A stretch of 21,925 nt of DNA, taken from a virus. The notes beneath the pieces were generated by a model. That model was not told where the DNA came from. It searched no databases and worked only from the letters and a program-made list of their open reading frames with translations. The stretch lies in IMG/VR virus record IMGVR_UViG_3300030450_003326, positions 1 to 21,925 of that record; one strand, given 5' to 3'. Shown one piece after another: positions 7,709 to 14,779 of the stretch. Position 1 is the stretch's first letter. Every line of letters starts with the position of its first letter. A program made the position numbers and the translations under genes.

Positions 7709-8058
7709 TACATTCCATCCTGTTCCCAAGGTTGTTTAAACGTCTTAGGTTTGCACCTAAAGCAAATACGGTTATACCTACCTTCGGCAATAAACTCCTG
7801 TTCGCACTTCAGGCATTCCCTTTTAACATCTTCCAGTTTCGTCAACTGCTTAAAGCATTGATCTACTTCATGAGGTAGGTTATGGTTGACGGCCGGCTTT
7901 TTAGTTTCTGATTCGTAGCGGTACTGCTGCAAGAACTTATTCATCTCTGCCTGCTTCAATGAAAGACAAGACATACAAACATTGAAACCTTTTGGTCTTA
8001 CGAAAACCTCAGTACCACAATATTCGCAGAATGATCTCATGGTTATATTGTACTGCAT
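7708..8058 (-). CDS. Double zinc-ribbon protein, function unknown
   Basis: This 116-aa protein carries two cysteine quartets with identical spacing: C11-x2-C14-x13-C28-x2-C31 and C82-x2-C85-x13-C99-x2-C102. Each should bind one zinc ion as a small zinc ribbon, joined by a helical, charged linker. Such proteins usually bind nucleic acid or other proteins. It is the first gene of the leftward operon and is joined to terS by a TAATG overlap, so it may be a packaging accessory or a regulator of late genes; the sequence does not decide. The start at 8058 lacks a good ribosome binding site, and an in-frame ATG at 8040 is equally possible. Confidence 0.65.
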   Translation of the reverse strand: MQYNITMRSFCEYCGTEVFVRPKGFNVCMSCLSLKQAEMNKFLQQYRYESETKKPAVNHNLPHEVDQCFKQLTKLEDVKRECLKCEQEFIAEGRYNRICFRCKPKTFKQPWEQDGM

Positions 8059-8184
8059 GTACCCACAAAGTCTATCGTGCGGTGAGTCGATGCATTTTCA
8101 AAATCTTGTCCCAGTGTGCGCGTCGACCCTACGTATATAATTCTGCCGACCATTTGGGGGGCACGGGGTCAAAAAAATCAGATA

Positions 8185-8197
8185 CCAAGGCCCTTGG
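8185..8197. repeat. Perfect palindrome, operator-like
   Basis: CCAAGG-C-CCTTGG is a 6-bp inverted repeat around one base. In a divergent regulatory region this is the size of a dimeric regulator half-site pair. No binding protein is identified. Confidence 0.35.
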
Positions 8198-8385
8198 GGT
8201 AAAAATATCCGGCCAAAAACATTTTATAATATGGCCCCGGCACCTTAAATATGTGACCAGGGGAGTCAATGATTCTTGTTTAGCTGGACCGACCGACCGC
8301 ACCAATGAACCCATGACTCCGTGATTCAAATACTCAACTAAAATGGTTTACCGATTGCTCCCAAAAGTCAATGAATAATGTTGAA

Positions 8386-8400
8386 TGGACAGGGTGGACA
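8386..8400 (+). repeat. Iteron copy 1
   Basis: TGGACAGGGTGGACA, followed at once by TGGACAGGACA, so four GGACA units lie in 25 bases. It differs from the inverted copy at 8517-8531 at one position. Confidence 0.6.
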
Positions 8401-8516
8401 TGGACAGGACATGTTTATAACTTTCTATATATTTTTTATTTATTCTTATACTATTTATATACTATACTATTTTACTCTTTTATTATTCTTATATCTTTTA
8501 TAAAGAGAAGAAACAC

Positions 8517-8531
8517 TGTCTACCCTGTCCA
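8517..8531 (-). repeat. Iteron copy 2 (inverted)
   Basis: On the minus strand the sequence is TGGACAGGGTAGACA. It faces copy 1 across the AT-rich core. Confidence 0.6.
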
Positions 8532-8631
8532 AATATCTTAAAGCCCCTTTATTAATAGGTGTGTAGAGATTACAGGGTACAGAAAATCTGCCTTGACTTT
8601 GGACTGTCATTGTGGTAGCTTCGGGACAGGT

Positions 8632-8646
8632 AGGACAAGGTAGACA
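8632..8646 (+). repeat. Iteron copy 3
   Basis: AGGACAAGGTAGACA matches copy 2 at 13 of 15 positions. It is preceded by a partial unit, GGGACAGG, at 8623-8630. Confidence 0.5.
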
Positions 8647-8654
8647 ACACCTTC

Positions 8655-8682
8655 TCGACAAAACTAAAACATACTTTATAAA
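8655..8682 (+). promoter_or_regulatory. Probable sigma70-type early promoter, rightward
   Basis: TCGACA (8655-8660), a 16-base spacer and TATAAA (8677-8682) would start transcription near 8690, about 45 bases before the first early gene. It follows the third iteron directly, so iteron-binding protein could affect it. A weaker alternative is TTGACT (8593-8598) with TAGCTT (8616-8621). Confidence 0.5.
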
Positions 8683-8732
8683 TGGTGGACCTTTCGGGTT
8701 CACTAAACGCTGGAAACAAAGGAGAAATCTAA

Positions 8733-8984
8733 ATGATCACACTAACTTTGCCTGTCCATTGCCGTGATGCGCTAATGCAATCAGTCGTGAGACAATTCAA
8801 GCTAAAGGCACGAGAGGAACGGAGCAAAAAACACGATGCAAAACATGGACCAGAACCAACAAAAAAGCTTCTCGAACATGATTGGGAACTCGCAATCGAT
8901 GAACTAAATGCAGCACGTGATCTTTTTCAACACATCGAAAGTCAAATTTTGGAAACTGAATTTAAGGAGAAAAGGGATGAATAA
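8733..8984 (+). CDS. Small hypothetical early protein
   Basis: This 83-aa protein opens the rightward operon. It is helical, charged and His/Lys/Glu-rich, with no motif I recognise. After MITLTLPVHCRDALMQSVVR come a basic region and an E-L-A-I-D-E-L-N-A-A-R-D-L-F-Q-H-I-E-S-Q helix that could form a coiled coil. The start has AAAGGAG eight bases upstream. The position right after the early promoter suggests early expression. The next gene begins inside its last three codons. Confidence 0.65.
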   Translation: MITLTLPVHCRDALMQSVVRQFKLKAREERSKKHDAKHGPEPTKKLLEHDWELAIDELNAARDLFQHIESQILETEFKEKRDE

Positions 8985-9114
8985 TATTTTATCAGGGCCT
9001 GGTAAATTAATGGTCCATGGGACGCTTTTCTTCTTACTTTGCATGGCAGCGACGTGGTTCCTTTATCACATCTTAATCTTCATGCTTTTATATCAAACAT
9101 TGGGAGTAAAATAA
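8977..9114 (+). CDS. 45-aa membrane protein, early region
   Basis: This short gene starts at ATG 8977, overlapping the end of the preceding gene by eight bases, with AAGGAG (8964-8969) seven bases upstream. The protein is MNNILSGPGK followed by a nearly continuous hydrophobic stretch (about residues 11-40: V-H-G-T-L-F-F-L-L-C-M-A-A-T-W-F-L-Y and so on), long enough for one long or two short membrane helices. A gene this small is easily missed because a longer frame starts upstream in the same phase. The early position argues against a normal holin; it could alter the host membrane or block superinfection. Function unknown. Confidence 0.65.
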   Translation: MNNILSGPGKLMVHGTLFFLLCMAATWFLYHILIFMLLYQTLGVK

Positions 9115-9116
9115 TT

Positions 9117-9551
9117 ATGGAAAAACTAAAACCAACACAAATTCTAGTCAATCAACGCGGGAACGTTATTAATTTATTGGCACCTGAAAATCTAGGTCTC
9201 ATGAAAGAACTAGTCACGGACCTAAGGAACCGAAGGGCCAAACACGGAGATTCGTGGGGACTTGGAAGGGAAAATTCTAGAAAACTTGGTGCAGCTAAAG
9301 GCCTCTGGAAAAAGAGGCATGGCATAGACTTGATGGACCTTTATGAATCTTTTAAGAGGGCCTACCGCCCTCAATCTATGAGGCTTATTCCTTATCGGAC
9401 CGATGGAGAAACTCTACGAGTAACAGAAAGTTCCTTCATCGTTCAAGACCTGGACCTTGGAACTATCACCGAGTATTCCAGTGACTTGGATGAAGTAACA
9501 CTGGAGCCGGAAGCACAACAAACATTAGAACTAATGGAGCAAGCTTTATGA
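9117..9551 (+). CDS. Hypothetical early protein
   Basis: This 144-aa protein begins at ATG 9117, two bases past the preceding stop, with GGGAG ten bases upstream. An in-frame ATG at 9039 lies inside the membrane gene and has no site. The N-terminal half is basic (L-R-N-R-R-A-K-H-G-D-S-W-G-L-G-R-E-N-S-R-K-L) and could contact nucleic acid. The C-terminal 40 residues are acidic. I do not recognise the family. It shares an ATGA overlap with the next gene. Confidence 0.65.
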   Translation: MEKLKPTQILVNQRGNVINLLAPENLGLMKELVTDLRNRRAKHGDSWGLGRENSRKLGAAKGLWKKRHGIDLMDLYESFKRAYRPQSMRLIPYRTDGETLRVTESSFIVQDLDLGTITEYSSDLDEVTLEPEAQQTLELMEQAL

Positions 9552-9811
9552 ATTATGGACAGGCCGCCAAAAGGGTAAGCCAATTAAGAATAAGAAGGCA
9601 AGAGTACAGTAAGATGTATGATTCTTTAAGTGATATAGCTAAAAGGATTGACGATATAGTAGACGGACAGGCCATTCCAATTATTCACGGCCTCTTAACT
9701 ATAGGACAGCTTGCTAAAAAACATATGGATGAAGACCTTCAAGACTTGGAAGAAATATTAGATTCAAAAATTCTAGTAAGCGATACAGAGGAGGTTGAAC
9801 CTATGAAATAA
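9548..9811 (+). CDS. Hypothetical helical early protein
   Basis: This 87-aa protein starts in an ATGA overlap with the previous gene. It is largely helical, with a basic N-terminus (A-A-K-R-V-S-Q-L-R-I-R-R-Q-E-Y) and an acidic C-terminus (D-E-D-L-Q-D-L-E-E-I-L). It ends the first early gene group, just before a non-coding stretch with a strong hairpin. No family recognised. Confidence 0.6.
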   Translation: MNYGQAAKRVSQLRIRRQEYSKMYDSLSDIAKRIDDIVDGQAIPIIHGLLTIGQLAKKHMDEDLQDLEEILDSKILVSDTEEVEPMK

Positions 9812-10102
9812 AATTTGTTTGGCCGGCAAACCCTGCTATCCTACCCGTTGGCCAAATGAAAACAATTTACAGTTTAGATTTTTCTTCGGTCGGTCCCTTC
9901 GGACCGGCCACCTTATTTTCCCAGGCAAATATTACACACCACACACACACCTAAGCAAACAAAAAAAATTTATGTTGAGAGCGCAAAAAGAATTGACAGC
10001 CACTAAAAAATACCCTTAGAATTTTAGTCAACAACTTTCATTTACTGTACAAGTGATTGTAATTGCAAGCTTTGACGCCGAACAGGTAGAGTAGGAGAGG
10101 CA
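9812..10102 (+). other. Structured non-coding stretch between two early gene groups
   Basis: This 291-base gap holds an inverted repeat TTTGGCC (9818-9824) / GGCCAAA (9850-9856), a strong 9-bp hairpin (9888-9909) and a CA-rich run near 9935-9950. A 66-codon frame starting with TTG at 9819 spans these elements, but its stop region and composition are poor and it has no ribosome binding site. The stretch may hold a terminator followed by a long leader for the next gene. Confidence 0.5.
9888..9909 (+). terminator. Strong hairpin, probable terminator or attenuator
   Basis: GGTCGGTCC (9888-9896) pairs with GGACCGGCC (9901-9909), including one G-U pair, around a CTTC loop. It is followed by ACCTTATTTTCC, a weak U-tract. 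It lies 77 bases past the first early gene group. Confidence 0.5.
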
Positions 10103-10354
10103 GTGAAGAGATTAAGGGATTGGAAAGCATTGATGATACCTAACACGTGGTTCCTTGTACATCATCATGCTTGGGGCCTCCAATTTATTTACATTATTCA
10201 AGAGGTCACACCTAAACAAGTCGTGTTTAAAAGGGAAGGGCACAGAGGCGCAGTGTTTTATGATCATCCGAAGGCTAAAGAAGTTTCGTTTGGCAATGGA
10301 GCTATGACGATCAACCGTGATGGGATTCCTTTTGTTTCATTCTATCACATATAA
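10103..10354 (+). CDS. Small hypothetical protein
   Basis: This 83-aa protein has a GTG start at 10103 with AGGAG five bases upstream. It is aromatic- and His-rich, with a V-H-H-H-A-W-G-L-Q-F-I-Y-I-I-Q-E-V segment near residues 19-34 and a beta-like C-terminal half. It may be a small single-domain beta fold. Its stop codon lies in the AAGGAGGG ribosome binding site of the next gene, so the two are probably co-translated. No family recognised. Confidence 0.6.
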   Translation: MKRLRDWKALMIPNTWFLVHHHAWGLQFIYIIQEVTPKQVVFKREGHRGAVFYDHPKAKEVSFGNGAMTINRDGIPFVSFYHI

Positions 10355-10363
10355 GGAGGGCAT

Positions 10364-10606
10364 ATGATTACATTCGATGAGTTTATTGACGACATGATTT
10401 GGCAAGGAGGCAAGGTGATTGCACGCAATGGCCCATGGTTCGTGATGACCAACGCAAAGAGGGGATCGTATCGTATCTACGTTGAGAGCGCGGGGCATCT
10501 CAAGGAAGTACACAAATTCCACAACGATCAAGAGCATAAGGACATTAGAAAGTTTGGCAGTAGAAATTTAGAGGCATGGTTGTACGAAACTGGAGGCGTG
10601 AGCTAG
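10364..10606 (+). CDS. Small hypothetical protein
   Basis: This 80-aa protein is preceded by AAGGAGGG three bases before the ATG. It shows F-D-E-F-I-D-D-M-I-W-Q-G-G-K-V-I-A-R-N-G-P-W-F-V-M-T, suggesting an alpha-beta mini-domain, and a charged C-terminal half. The pattern P-W-F-V-M loosely recalls the N-T-W-F-L-V stretch of the preceding protein, but I would not call them paralogues. The stop codon starts a stem-loop. Function unknown. Confidence 0.6.
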   Translation: MITFDEFIDDMIWQGGKVIARNGPWFVMTNAKRGSYRIYVESAGHLKEVHKFHNDQEHKDIRKFGSRNLEAWLYETGGVS

Positions 10607-10626
10607 TCGGCGGATGAAACCGACTA
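10604..10626 (+). terminator. Stem-loop after the small gene pair
   Basis: TAGTCGG (10604-10610) pairs with CCGACTA (10620-10626) around a nine-base loop. There is no U-tract, so it may protect or pause the transcript rather than terminate it. Confidence 0.3.
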
Positions 10627-10670
10627 ACCACTAACATAAATAATTGGAAAAAAACTGAGGAGATTTCTGC

Positions 10671-10904
10671 ATGATCAATAGCAATACTATACATGATTCA
10701 AAATTAGAACGCAAGCCATTAATAGATGGGTACACGATACGTCACATCTTAGAGATGCTTATCCACAATGAGAAGGTAATCGATAGGTCCACCGCGATTA
10801 AATGTTTCAACGAGCTGATAACTATAGCAGTAGATGATGCCTACTTTACTATCACTGAGAACATGTCAGACCTGCTGGCAACTGCACGGAAGGCACGAAG
10901 TTAA
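10671..10904 (+). CDS. Small hypothetical protein
   Basis: This 77-aa protein has GAGGAG eight bases before the ATG. It is helical, with I-R-H-I-L-E-M-L-I-H-N-E-K-V-I and C-F-N-E-L-I-T-I-A-V-D-D-A-Y-F-T-I. It lies alone between two stem-loops just before the primase gene, so it may be made in a different amount from its neighbours. No family recognised. Confidence 0.55.
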   Translation: MINSNTIHDSKLERKPLIDGYTIRHILEMLIHNEKVIDRSTAIKCFNELITIAVDDAYFTITENMSDLLATARKARS

Positions 10905-10920
10905 ACAAAATTAATTGACA

Positions 10921-10954
10921 ATGAGGGACCATTAACGAAAGCATGGTTCCTCAT
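10921..10954 (+). terminator. Long hairpin in the primase leader (terminator/attenuator)
   Basis: ATGAGGGACCAT (10921-10932) pairs with ATGGTTCCTCAT (10943-10954) through 12 positions, including one G-U pair, around a ten-base loop. CATTTCTT follows, then the AAGGAGGG of the primase gene. It could cut transcription into the replication genes or shape their ribosome access. Confidence 0.5.
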
Positions 10955-10973
10955 CATTTCTTAAGGAGGGAAA

Positions 10974-13352
10974 ATGCCAGTACAAATATTGGGATTAAGA
11001 CAGTACGAGGATGCCGGCGGTCGCAGGAAAACGAAAGAGGATTTCTTTGGTAACGAGTGGAGGGCACCATCTGTTGCTGAGTTGCTTGGTAACCATGAGC
11101 ATTACCTAGCGCAGGTCACACCGATGGAACGGGTCAACATATATTACACGGCGGCGGATTGCCTGGAAGAAAGAGGGCGGAAGCTTAAAAAGCAGTGGGT
11201 TATCCCGTTTGACATCGATGATATAGATGTATCAAGGACCGATGAGTATATAGATGTGGCGTTGGATGCGCTGGGATTAAGCTACGATACTACGGGTATC
11301 GTGATGTCAGGCCATGGCCTACAAATAATTGTAGGAATTACGGAAGCCATTACAGATAAGTCCTACTTTAAGGAGAGAAGGAAAGAGTATCGGAACCTAT
11401 GCGATAAAATAGATGAGGCCCTCGGTCGAGCGTCGTTGCCTGGCCATGCTGATCCATCGGTCTGGTCACCTGCCAGATTACTAAGGATGCCTGGCACAGC
11501 TAACGGTAAGCCGGACAAACCTTTTGTTGATGCGGTCCTGATCCAGGGGAACGTCGAGCCAATAAAGAATCCGTTGGAACCTATCGGGGACACGGGGGCA
11601 CCAACCAGGGAAGATGAGGAGAGCAAGCATACTATCGCTATGAATCCCAAGATGCTTGAACATTTAAAGATCGATGCGGAGGGGGTAAGAGAATGTGAAG
11701 TGTTCAAGTGGATGAAGGATGAACCTAACGAGGTAGCTGAACCTATTTGGTATGCATCCCTCAGTATTCTTGGAAGGGTTAGCAATGAGATTGCCCACGA
11801 GTACAGTCAAGGTTACTCCAACTATAACAGAGAAGAGACAGACGATAAGATTGCGCAAGCAATCGAAGCTTCGGGGCCAGTAACGTGTGAACATTTCAAT
11901 ACCCTTTGGGGTAAGTGTAACACCTGCCCTCACCAATATAAAGTTAAGAGTCCTATTAGTATTAAAGGACCAAACTTTATAAGGACTAAAGACATCGGGT
12001 TCAGAACCTTGAACCTCAAGAAAGATCCTCCGGTACAGGGTAAGCCAGACTACGACGACTTGTATCGGTTCTTCTACCAGCAACATCCTTATATATCCTT
12101 GGAAGAATACCGCGAGGTATATGCATGGGATGGTAAGCGTTGGATTAAATATGCGCAGTCAAAGATAAAAGAGTTCGCTGAAATCCACGTAGACTTTAAG
12201 CCCTTGGCGTGTGAGAGGACAGAATTTTTGGAGAAAGTTTTGGCCAACCACATGAGGCCGGAAACTTTCTTGAATCCGTATGGCTTTGCTAACTTTCCAA
12301 ACGGTACGATGAGGTTACCAGGTGCCAAGGTAACGGGGGAGATGGAAGAGATCCAAGAGATGGAGCCTTTCAAACTGTACCCACATCGTATGGATTTAGG
12401 TATGACATACATCTTACCCTTTGAGTACGACGCTAAGGCCACGTGCCCTCGGTTCGAGACGTTTATGGAAGAGGTAACGATGGGAGATAAGTCACTCATT
12501 GCAATCCTGCAAGAATTTATGGGGTATTCACTAAGCAACGCGGACGCTGAGTTGGGAGAGCGAGCGTTGTTCCTTTTGGGGGAAGGAAGTAACGGGAAGA
12601 GTGTGTTCTTGGATGTAATGAAATGGTTGGCCGGTAAGGAGAACTTCTCCTCGGTTCCCTTGTCTTCACTTGATAAGGAGACAGGGAGATTTGAACTGCA
12701 CGGGCGCATGTTTAATGTCACCGAAGAAACTCCTAGGCATGGGCTTAAAGACTCCAGTGTCTTTAAGAATCTAGTCACTGGTGGGACAATGACTATCAAG
12801 CAACTATACAAAAACATTGCGACTGTCAAGAACAACGCAAAATTTATCATGGCAGCAAACGAACTGCCACACAACACGGACACGACGAAAGGAATGTTTA
12901 GAAAGATCCTGATCGTGCCTTTCAATGCGACGTTCGAGGGCAAGAAGATCGATAGGAAGATAAGGCAGAAACTTAAGGATGAATTACCAGGCATATTTAA
13001 TTGGGCCATCGATGGGTACAACAGGCTGCAGACAAACGAGTATCACTTCACTACTTCATCGGCAGTAGAAAAGGAAGTACATCAATACGAATACCTATCG
13101 GACCCACTAAAAGTCTGGGCCAGAGATCACCTGGAGGACACGGATGAACGGGACTTCACACCCATGCGTGAGCTTTACATGGCATATGTAAATGAGATGG
13201 AGGTATCCAGGCAGAAAGCATCAACGCTTTCAGCGTTCGGCATACGATTGCGAAGGCTGTTTAAGTTTAAGAAGTACGAGAGAAGGATGGTGGATAACCG
13301 GAAGGCCACTTGTGTTTATGGATTAAAGCTAATTGGAAGGAGGGAGTTCTAA
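10974..13352 (+). CDS. Primase-helicase, P4/D5 family (AEP-like primase plus SF3 helicase)
   Basis: This 792-aa replication initiator/primase unwinds DNA and lays primers. The N-terminal archaeo-eukaryotic primase-like domain shows F-D-I-D-D-I-D with D80 and D82 as likely metal ligands, and SGHGLQ at 112-117. A middle zinc-binding stretch has C305-E-H ... C315-N-T-C318-P-H. The C-terminal SF3/D5-type helicase has Walker A GEGSNGKS at 536-543, a Walker B-like F-N-V-T-E584-E585 and motif C F-I-M-A-A-N629-E-L-P. AAGGAGGG lies three bases before the ATG. In phage P4 the equivalent protein also binds origin iterons; the candidate iterons lie at 8386-8646. The stop overlaps the next ATG as TAATG. 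Confidence 0.9.
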   Translation: MPVQILGLRQYEDAGGRRKTKEDFFGNEWRAPSVAELLGNHEHYLAQVTPMERVNIYYTAADCLEERGRKLKKQWVIPFDIDDIDVSRTDEYIDVALDALGLSYDTTGIVMSGHGLQIIVGITEAITDKSYFKERRKEYRNLCDKIDEALGRASLPGHADPSVWSPARLLRMPGTANGKPDKPFVDAVLIQGNVEPIKNPLEPIGDTGAPTREDEESKHTIAMNPKMLEHLKIDAEGVRECEVFKWMKDEPNEVAEPIWYASLSILGRVSNEIAHEYSQGYSNYNREETDDKIAQAIEASGPVTCEHFNTLWGKCNTCPHQYKVKSPISIKGPNFIRTKDIGFRTLNLKKDPPVQGKPDYDDLYRFFYQQHPYISLEEYREVYAWDGKRWIKYAQSKIKEFAEIHVDFKPLACERTEFLEKVLANHMRPETFLNPYGFANFPNGTMRLPGAKVTGEMEEIQEMEPFKLYPHRMDLGMTYILPFEYDAKATCPRFETFMEEVTMGDKSLIAILQEFMGYSLSNADAELGERALFLLGEGSNGKSVFLDVMKWLAGKENFSSVPLSSLDKETGRFELHGRMFNVTEETPRHGLKDSSVFKNLVTGGTMTIKQLYKNIATVKNNAKFIMAANELPHNTDTTKGMFRKILIVPFNATFEGKKIDRKIRQKLKDELPGIFNWAIDGYNRLQTNEYHFTTSSAVEKEVHQYEYLSDPLKVWARDHLEDTDERDFTPMRELYMAYVNEMEVSRQKASTLSAFGIRLRRLFKFKKYERRMVDNRKATCVYGLKLIGRREF

Positions 13353-14779
13353 TGGAATTTAAAATTGAACCTTTTGCACATCAAAAGGATGCGCTTAAGA
13401 GGAGCCAGAAGACCAAAGACATGGGCCTACTATGGGAGATGGGCACCGGCAAGACAGGAGGTGCGGTCCTGATACTTCGAGATAAGTTCGAGAGATACGG
13501 GGAGATCCAGAAGACAGTGATCTTTTCTCCAATCGTTACGCTTGAGAACTGGAGACAAGAGATAAAGATGCACTCATATATAAATGACTGCAACATTTAC
13601 GTATGCAATAGGGCAGGAAAGAAACGAGTCGATACCATAGCCGAGGCAACCAAGAAGAAATCAATCATCATCCTTAACTACGAGGCCATGCTTAATAAGA
13701 ATGTGAGGGAACTTCTAATTAAATGGGGGCCAGAGATTATGATATGTGATGAATCTCACCTGGTAAAGAACCATACTTCCAAGCGGAGCAAGTACGTGTG
13801 GGAACTATCCCGGGTAGAGAGCATAAAGCATAGATACATACTGACTGGGACTCCTATCCTTAACTCTCCGATAGACCTGTACCAACAGTACAAGATCCTT
13901 GACGGAGGCGAGACGTTCGGCAAAAACTTTTGGGCGTTCCGTGCGGAATATTTTTTCGATGAGAATGCGAAGTGGGTTGGGAAGCATAACTATTTCCCCA
14001 AGTTCGTACCTATTAAATCAAAGTTCCACGAGCTAACAAGTAAAGTCTATGCCAAGTCAACACGGATACTAAAGAAAGATTGCCTGGACTTACCTCCTTA
14101 TGTGGTTAAAACAATCCGTTTACCTATGGCACCGGACCAGTACCGAGCATATCGTGATATGAAAAAGGAGTTCATAACCTTTGTAGAAGATGCAAAGAAA
14201 GATAAGACACACGCAGCGGTAGCATTGCAAGCTACTACTAAAGCTATAAGACTCCAGCAAATTTGCTGCGGTTTTATAAAGACCGAGGATGGAGAGAACA
14301 TTCCTTTTAAATATAATCCTAAGCTCGACGTTACTAGGGATATTCTAGAACAGATTACACCTGATCATAAGGTGATAGTCTGGACTTCTTTCATTGCGAA
14401 CTATAAAATGCTTTCCGATATGTTAGAGAGCGCAGGAATTAATTATGTTTTACTCACCGGCCAACAATCCAATTCTCAAAAGGAGCAATCAATTGAAAGA
14501 TTCAGAAAAGAAAAAGACTGCAGAGTTATCATTGCAAATAGAAAAACTGGGGGAACAGGTGTCAACCTTACAGAAGCATCTTACTCGATTGTCTTCGGAA
14601 GGGATTTCAATCTCGCTAACGAGCTCCAATCAGAAGCCCGAAACTACAGAGCAGGATCAGAAGCTCACCGATCTATAACAAAAATAAATTTAGTGATGGA
14701 AGATTCTATTGATGAACTAATCATGACCGCTCTTGATAACAAACAAGAGATAAGCGAAGTCATATTGGATTTAAAATGA
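13352..14779 (+). CDS. SNF2-like superfamily 2 DNA helicase
   Basis: This 475-aa SF2 ATPase/translocase begins at ATG 13352 in a TAATG overlap with the primase stop, with AAGGAGGGAG upstream; an upstream in-frame ATG at 13310 is inside the primase gene. Residues 25-40 hold the Walker A M-G-T-G-K34-T. Motif Ia is V-I-F-S-P-I-V-T-L-E-N-W, motif II is D133-E-S-H, motif III L-T-G-T-P, and the C-terminal lobe has V-I-V-W-T-S-F, N-R-K-T-G-G-T-G-V-N-L and motif VI Q426-S-E-A-R-N-Y-R433. The pattern is SNF2-type rather than replicative. In phages such proteins sit beside primase and polymerase and may help replication, recombination or fork restart. Confidence 0.88.
   Translation: MEFKIEPFAHQKDALKRSQKTKDMGLLWEMGTGKTGGAVLILRDKFERYGEIQKTVIFSPIVTLENWRQEIKMHSYINDCNIYVCNRAGKKRVDTIAEATKKKSIIILNYEAMLNKNVRELLIKWGPEIMICDESHLVKNHTSKRSKYVWELSRVESIKHRYILTGTPILNSPIDLYQQYKILDGGETFGKNFWAFRAEYFFDENAKWVGKHNYFPKFVPIKSKFHELTSKVYAKSTRILKKDCLDLPPYVVKTIRLPMAPDQYRAYRDMKKEFITFVEDAKKDKTHAAVALQATTKAIRLQQICCGFIKTEDGENIPFKYNPKLDVTRDILEQITPDHKVIVWTSFIANYKMLSDMLESAGINYVLLTGQQSNSQKEQSIERFRKEKDCRVIIANRKTGGTGVNLTEASYSIVFGRDFNLANELQSEARNYRAGSEAHRSITKINLVMEDSIDELIMTALDNKQEISEVILDLK

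Larger units (their letters stand above)
8386..8646. other. Putative replication origin: iterons around an AT-rich core
   Basis: Three copies of a 15-bp motif, consensus WGGACARGGTRGACA, lie at 8386-8400 (+), 8517-8531 (-) and 8632-8646 (+). The first two are 14/15 identical in inverted orientation and flank about 100 bp (8412-8511) that is about 85% A+T. More GGACA units crowd the left arm (8402-8406, 8407-8411) and right arm (8624-8628, 8633-8637). Iterons beside an easily melted stretch are the classic form of an initiator-dependent origin. The GGT(G/A)GACA core resembles the GGTGAACA type I iterons bound by the phage P4 alpha primase-helicase, as I recall them, and a primase-helicase of that class is encoded at 10974-13352. 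Function is inferred. Confidence 0.55.
8059..8732. other. Divergent intergenic region (674 bp) without a credible gene
   Basis: The region separates the leftward packaging/head operon from the rightward early/replication operon. The left half (8059-8380) has mixed composition. It holds a 6+1+6 palindrome CCAAGG-C-CCTTGG (8185-8197), an inverted pair GGAGTCA (8262-8268) / TGACTCC (8314-8320), a direct 9-mer AGTCAATGA (8264-8272 and 8366-8374) and three tandem GACC units (8287-8298). The right half holds the iteron/AT-rich region and an early promoter. Short reading frames here lack ribosome binding sites and protein-like composition. Position next to terS makes a packaging site possible in the left half. 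Confidence 0.7.

Noticed and set aside
8129-8329. Leftward 66-codon and overlapping rightward frames in the left half of the divergent region
   Set aside because: No ribosome binding site, no motif and a composition unlike the neighbouring genes.
8264-8374. Two TTGACT boxes on the minus strand as a late leftward promoter
   Set aside because: No acceptable -10 box lies 16-18 bases downstream of either one.
8467-8703. A leftward 78-codon frame over the origin-like region
   Set aside because: It runs through the iterons and the AT-rich core, has no ribosome binding site and has poor protein-like composition.
8059-8732. tRNA or CRISPR array in the intergenic region
   Set aside because: No cloverleaf with a T-loop GTTCNANNC pattern was seen, and the repeats are too few and irregular for CRISPR.
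9819-10019. A TTG-started 66-codon frame between early gene groups
   Set aside because: It spans two hairpins and a CA-rich run and lacks a ribosome binding site; treated as non-coding.
12089-13021. A 310-codon open frame antisense to the primase-helicase
   Set aside because: It lies opposite conserved helicase motifs, is Ser/Leu-rich as reversed coding sequence often is, and has no ribosome binding site.
14445-14678. A 77-codon frame inside the SNF2-like helicase in another phase, with a coiled-coil-like product
   Set aside because: It overlaps the conserved helicase C-terminal lobe completely; Lys/Gln/Glu-rich text is easily produced by frame shift here. AGGA upstream is suggestive, so it is not impossible.
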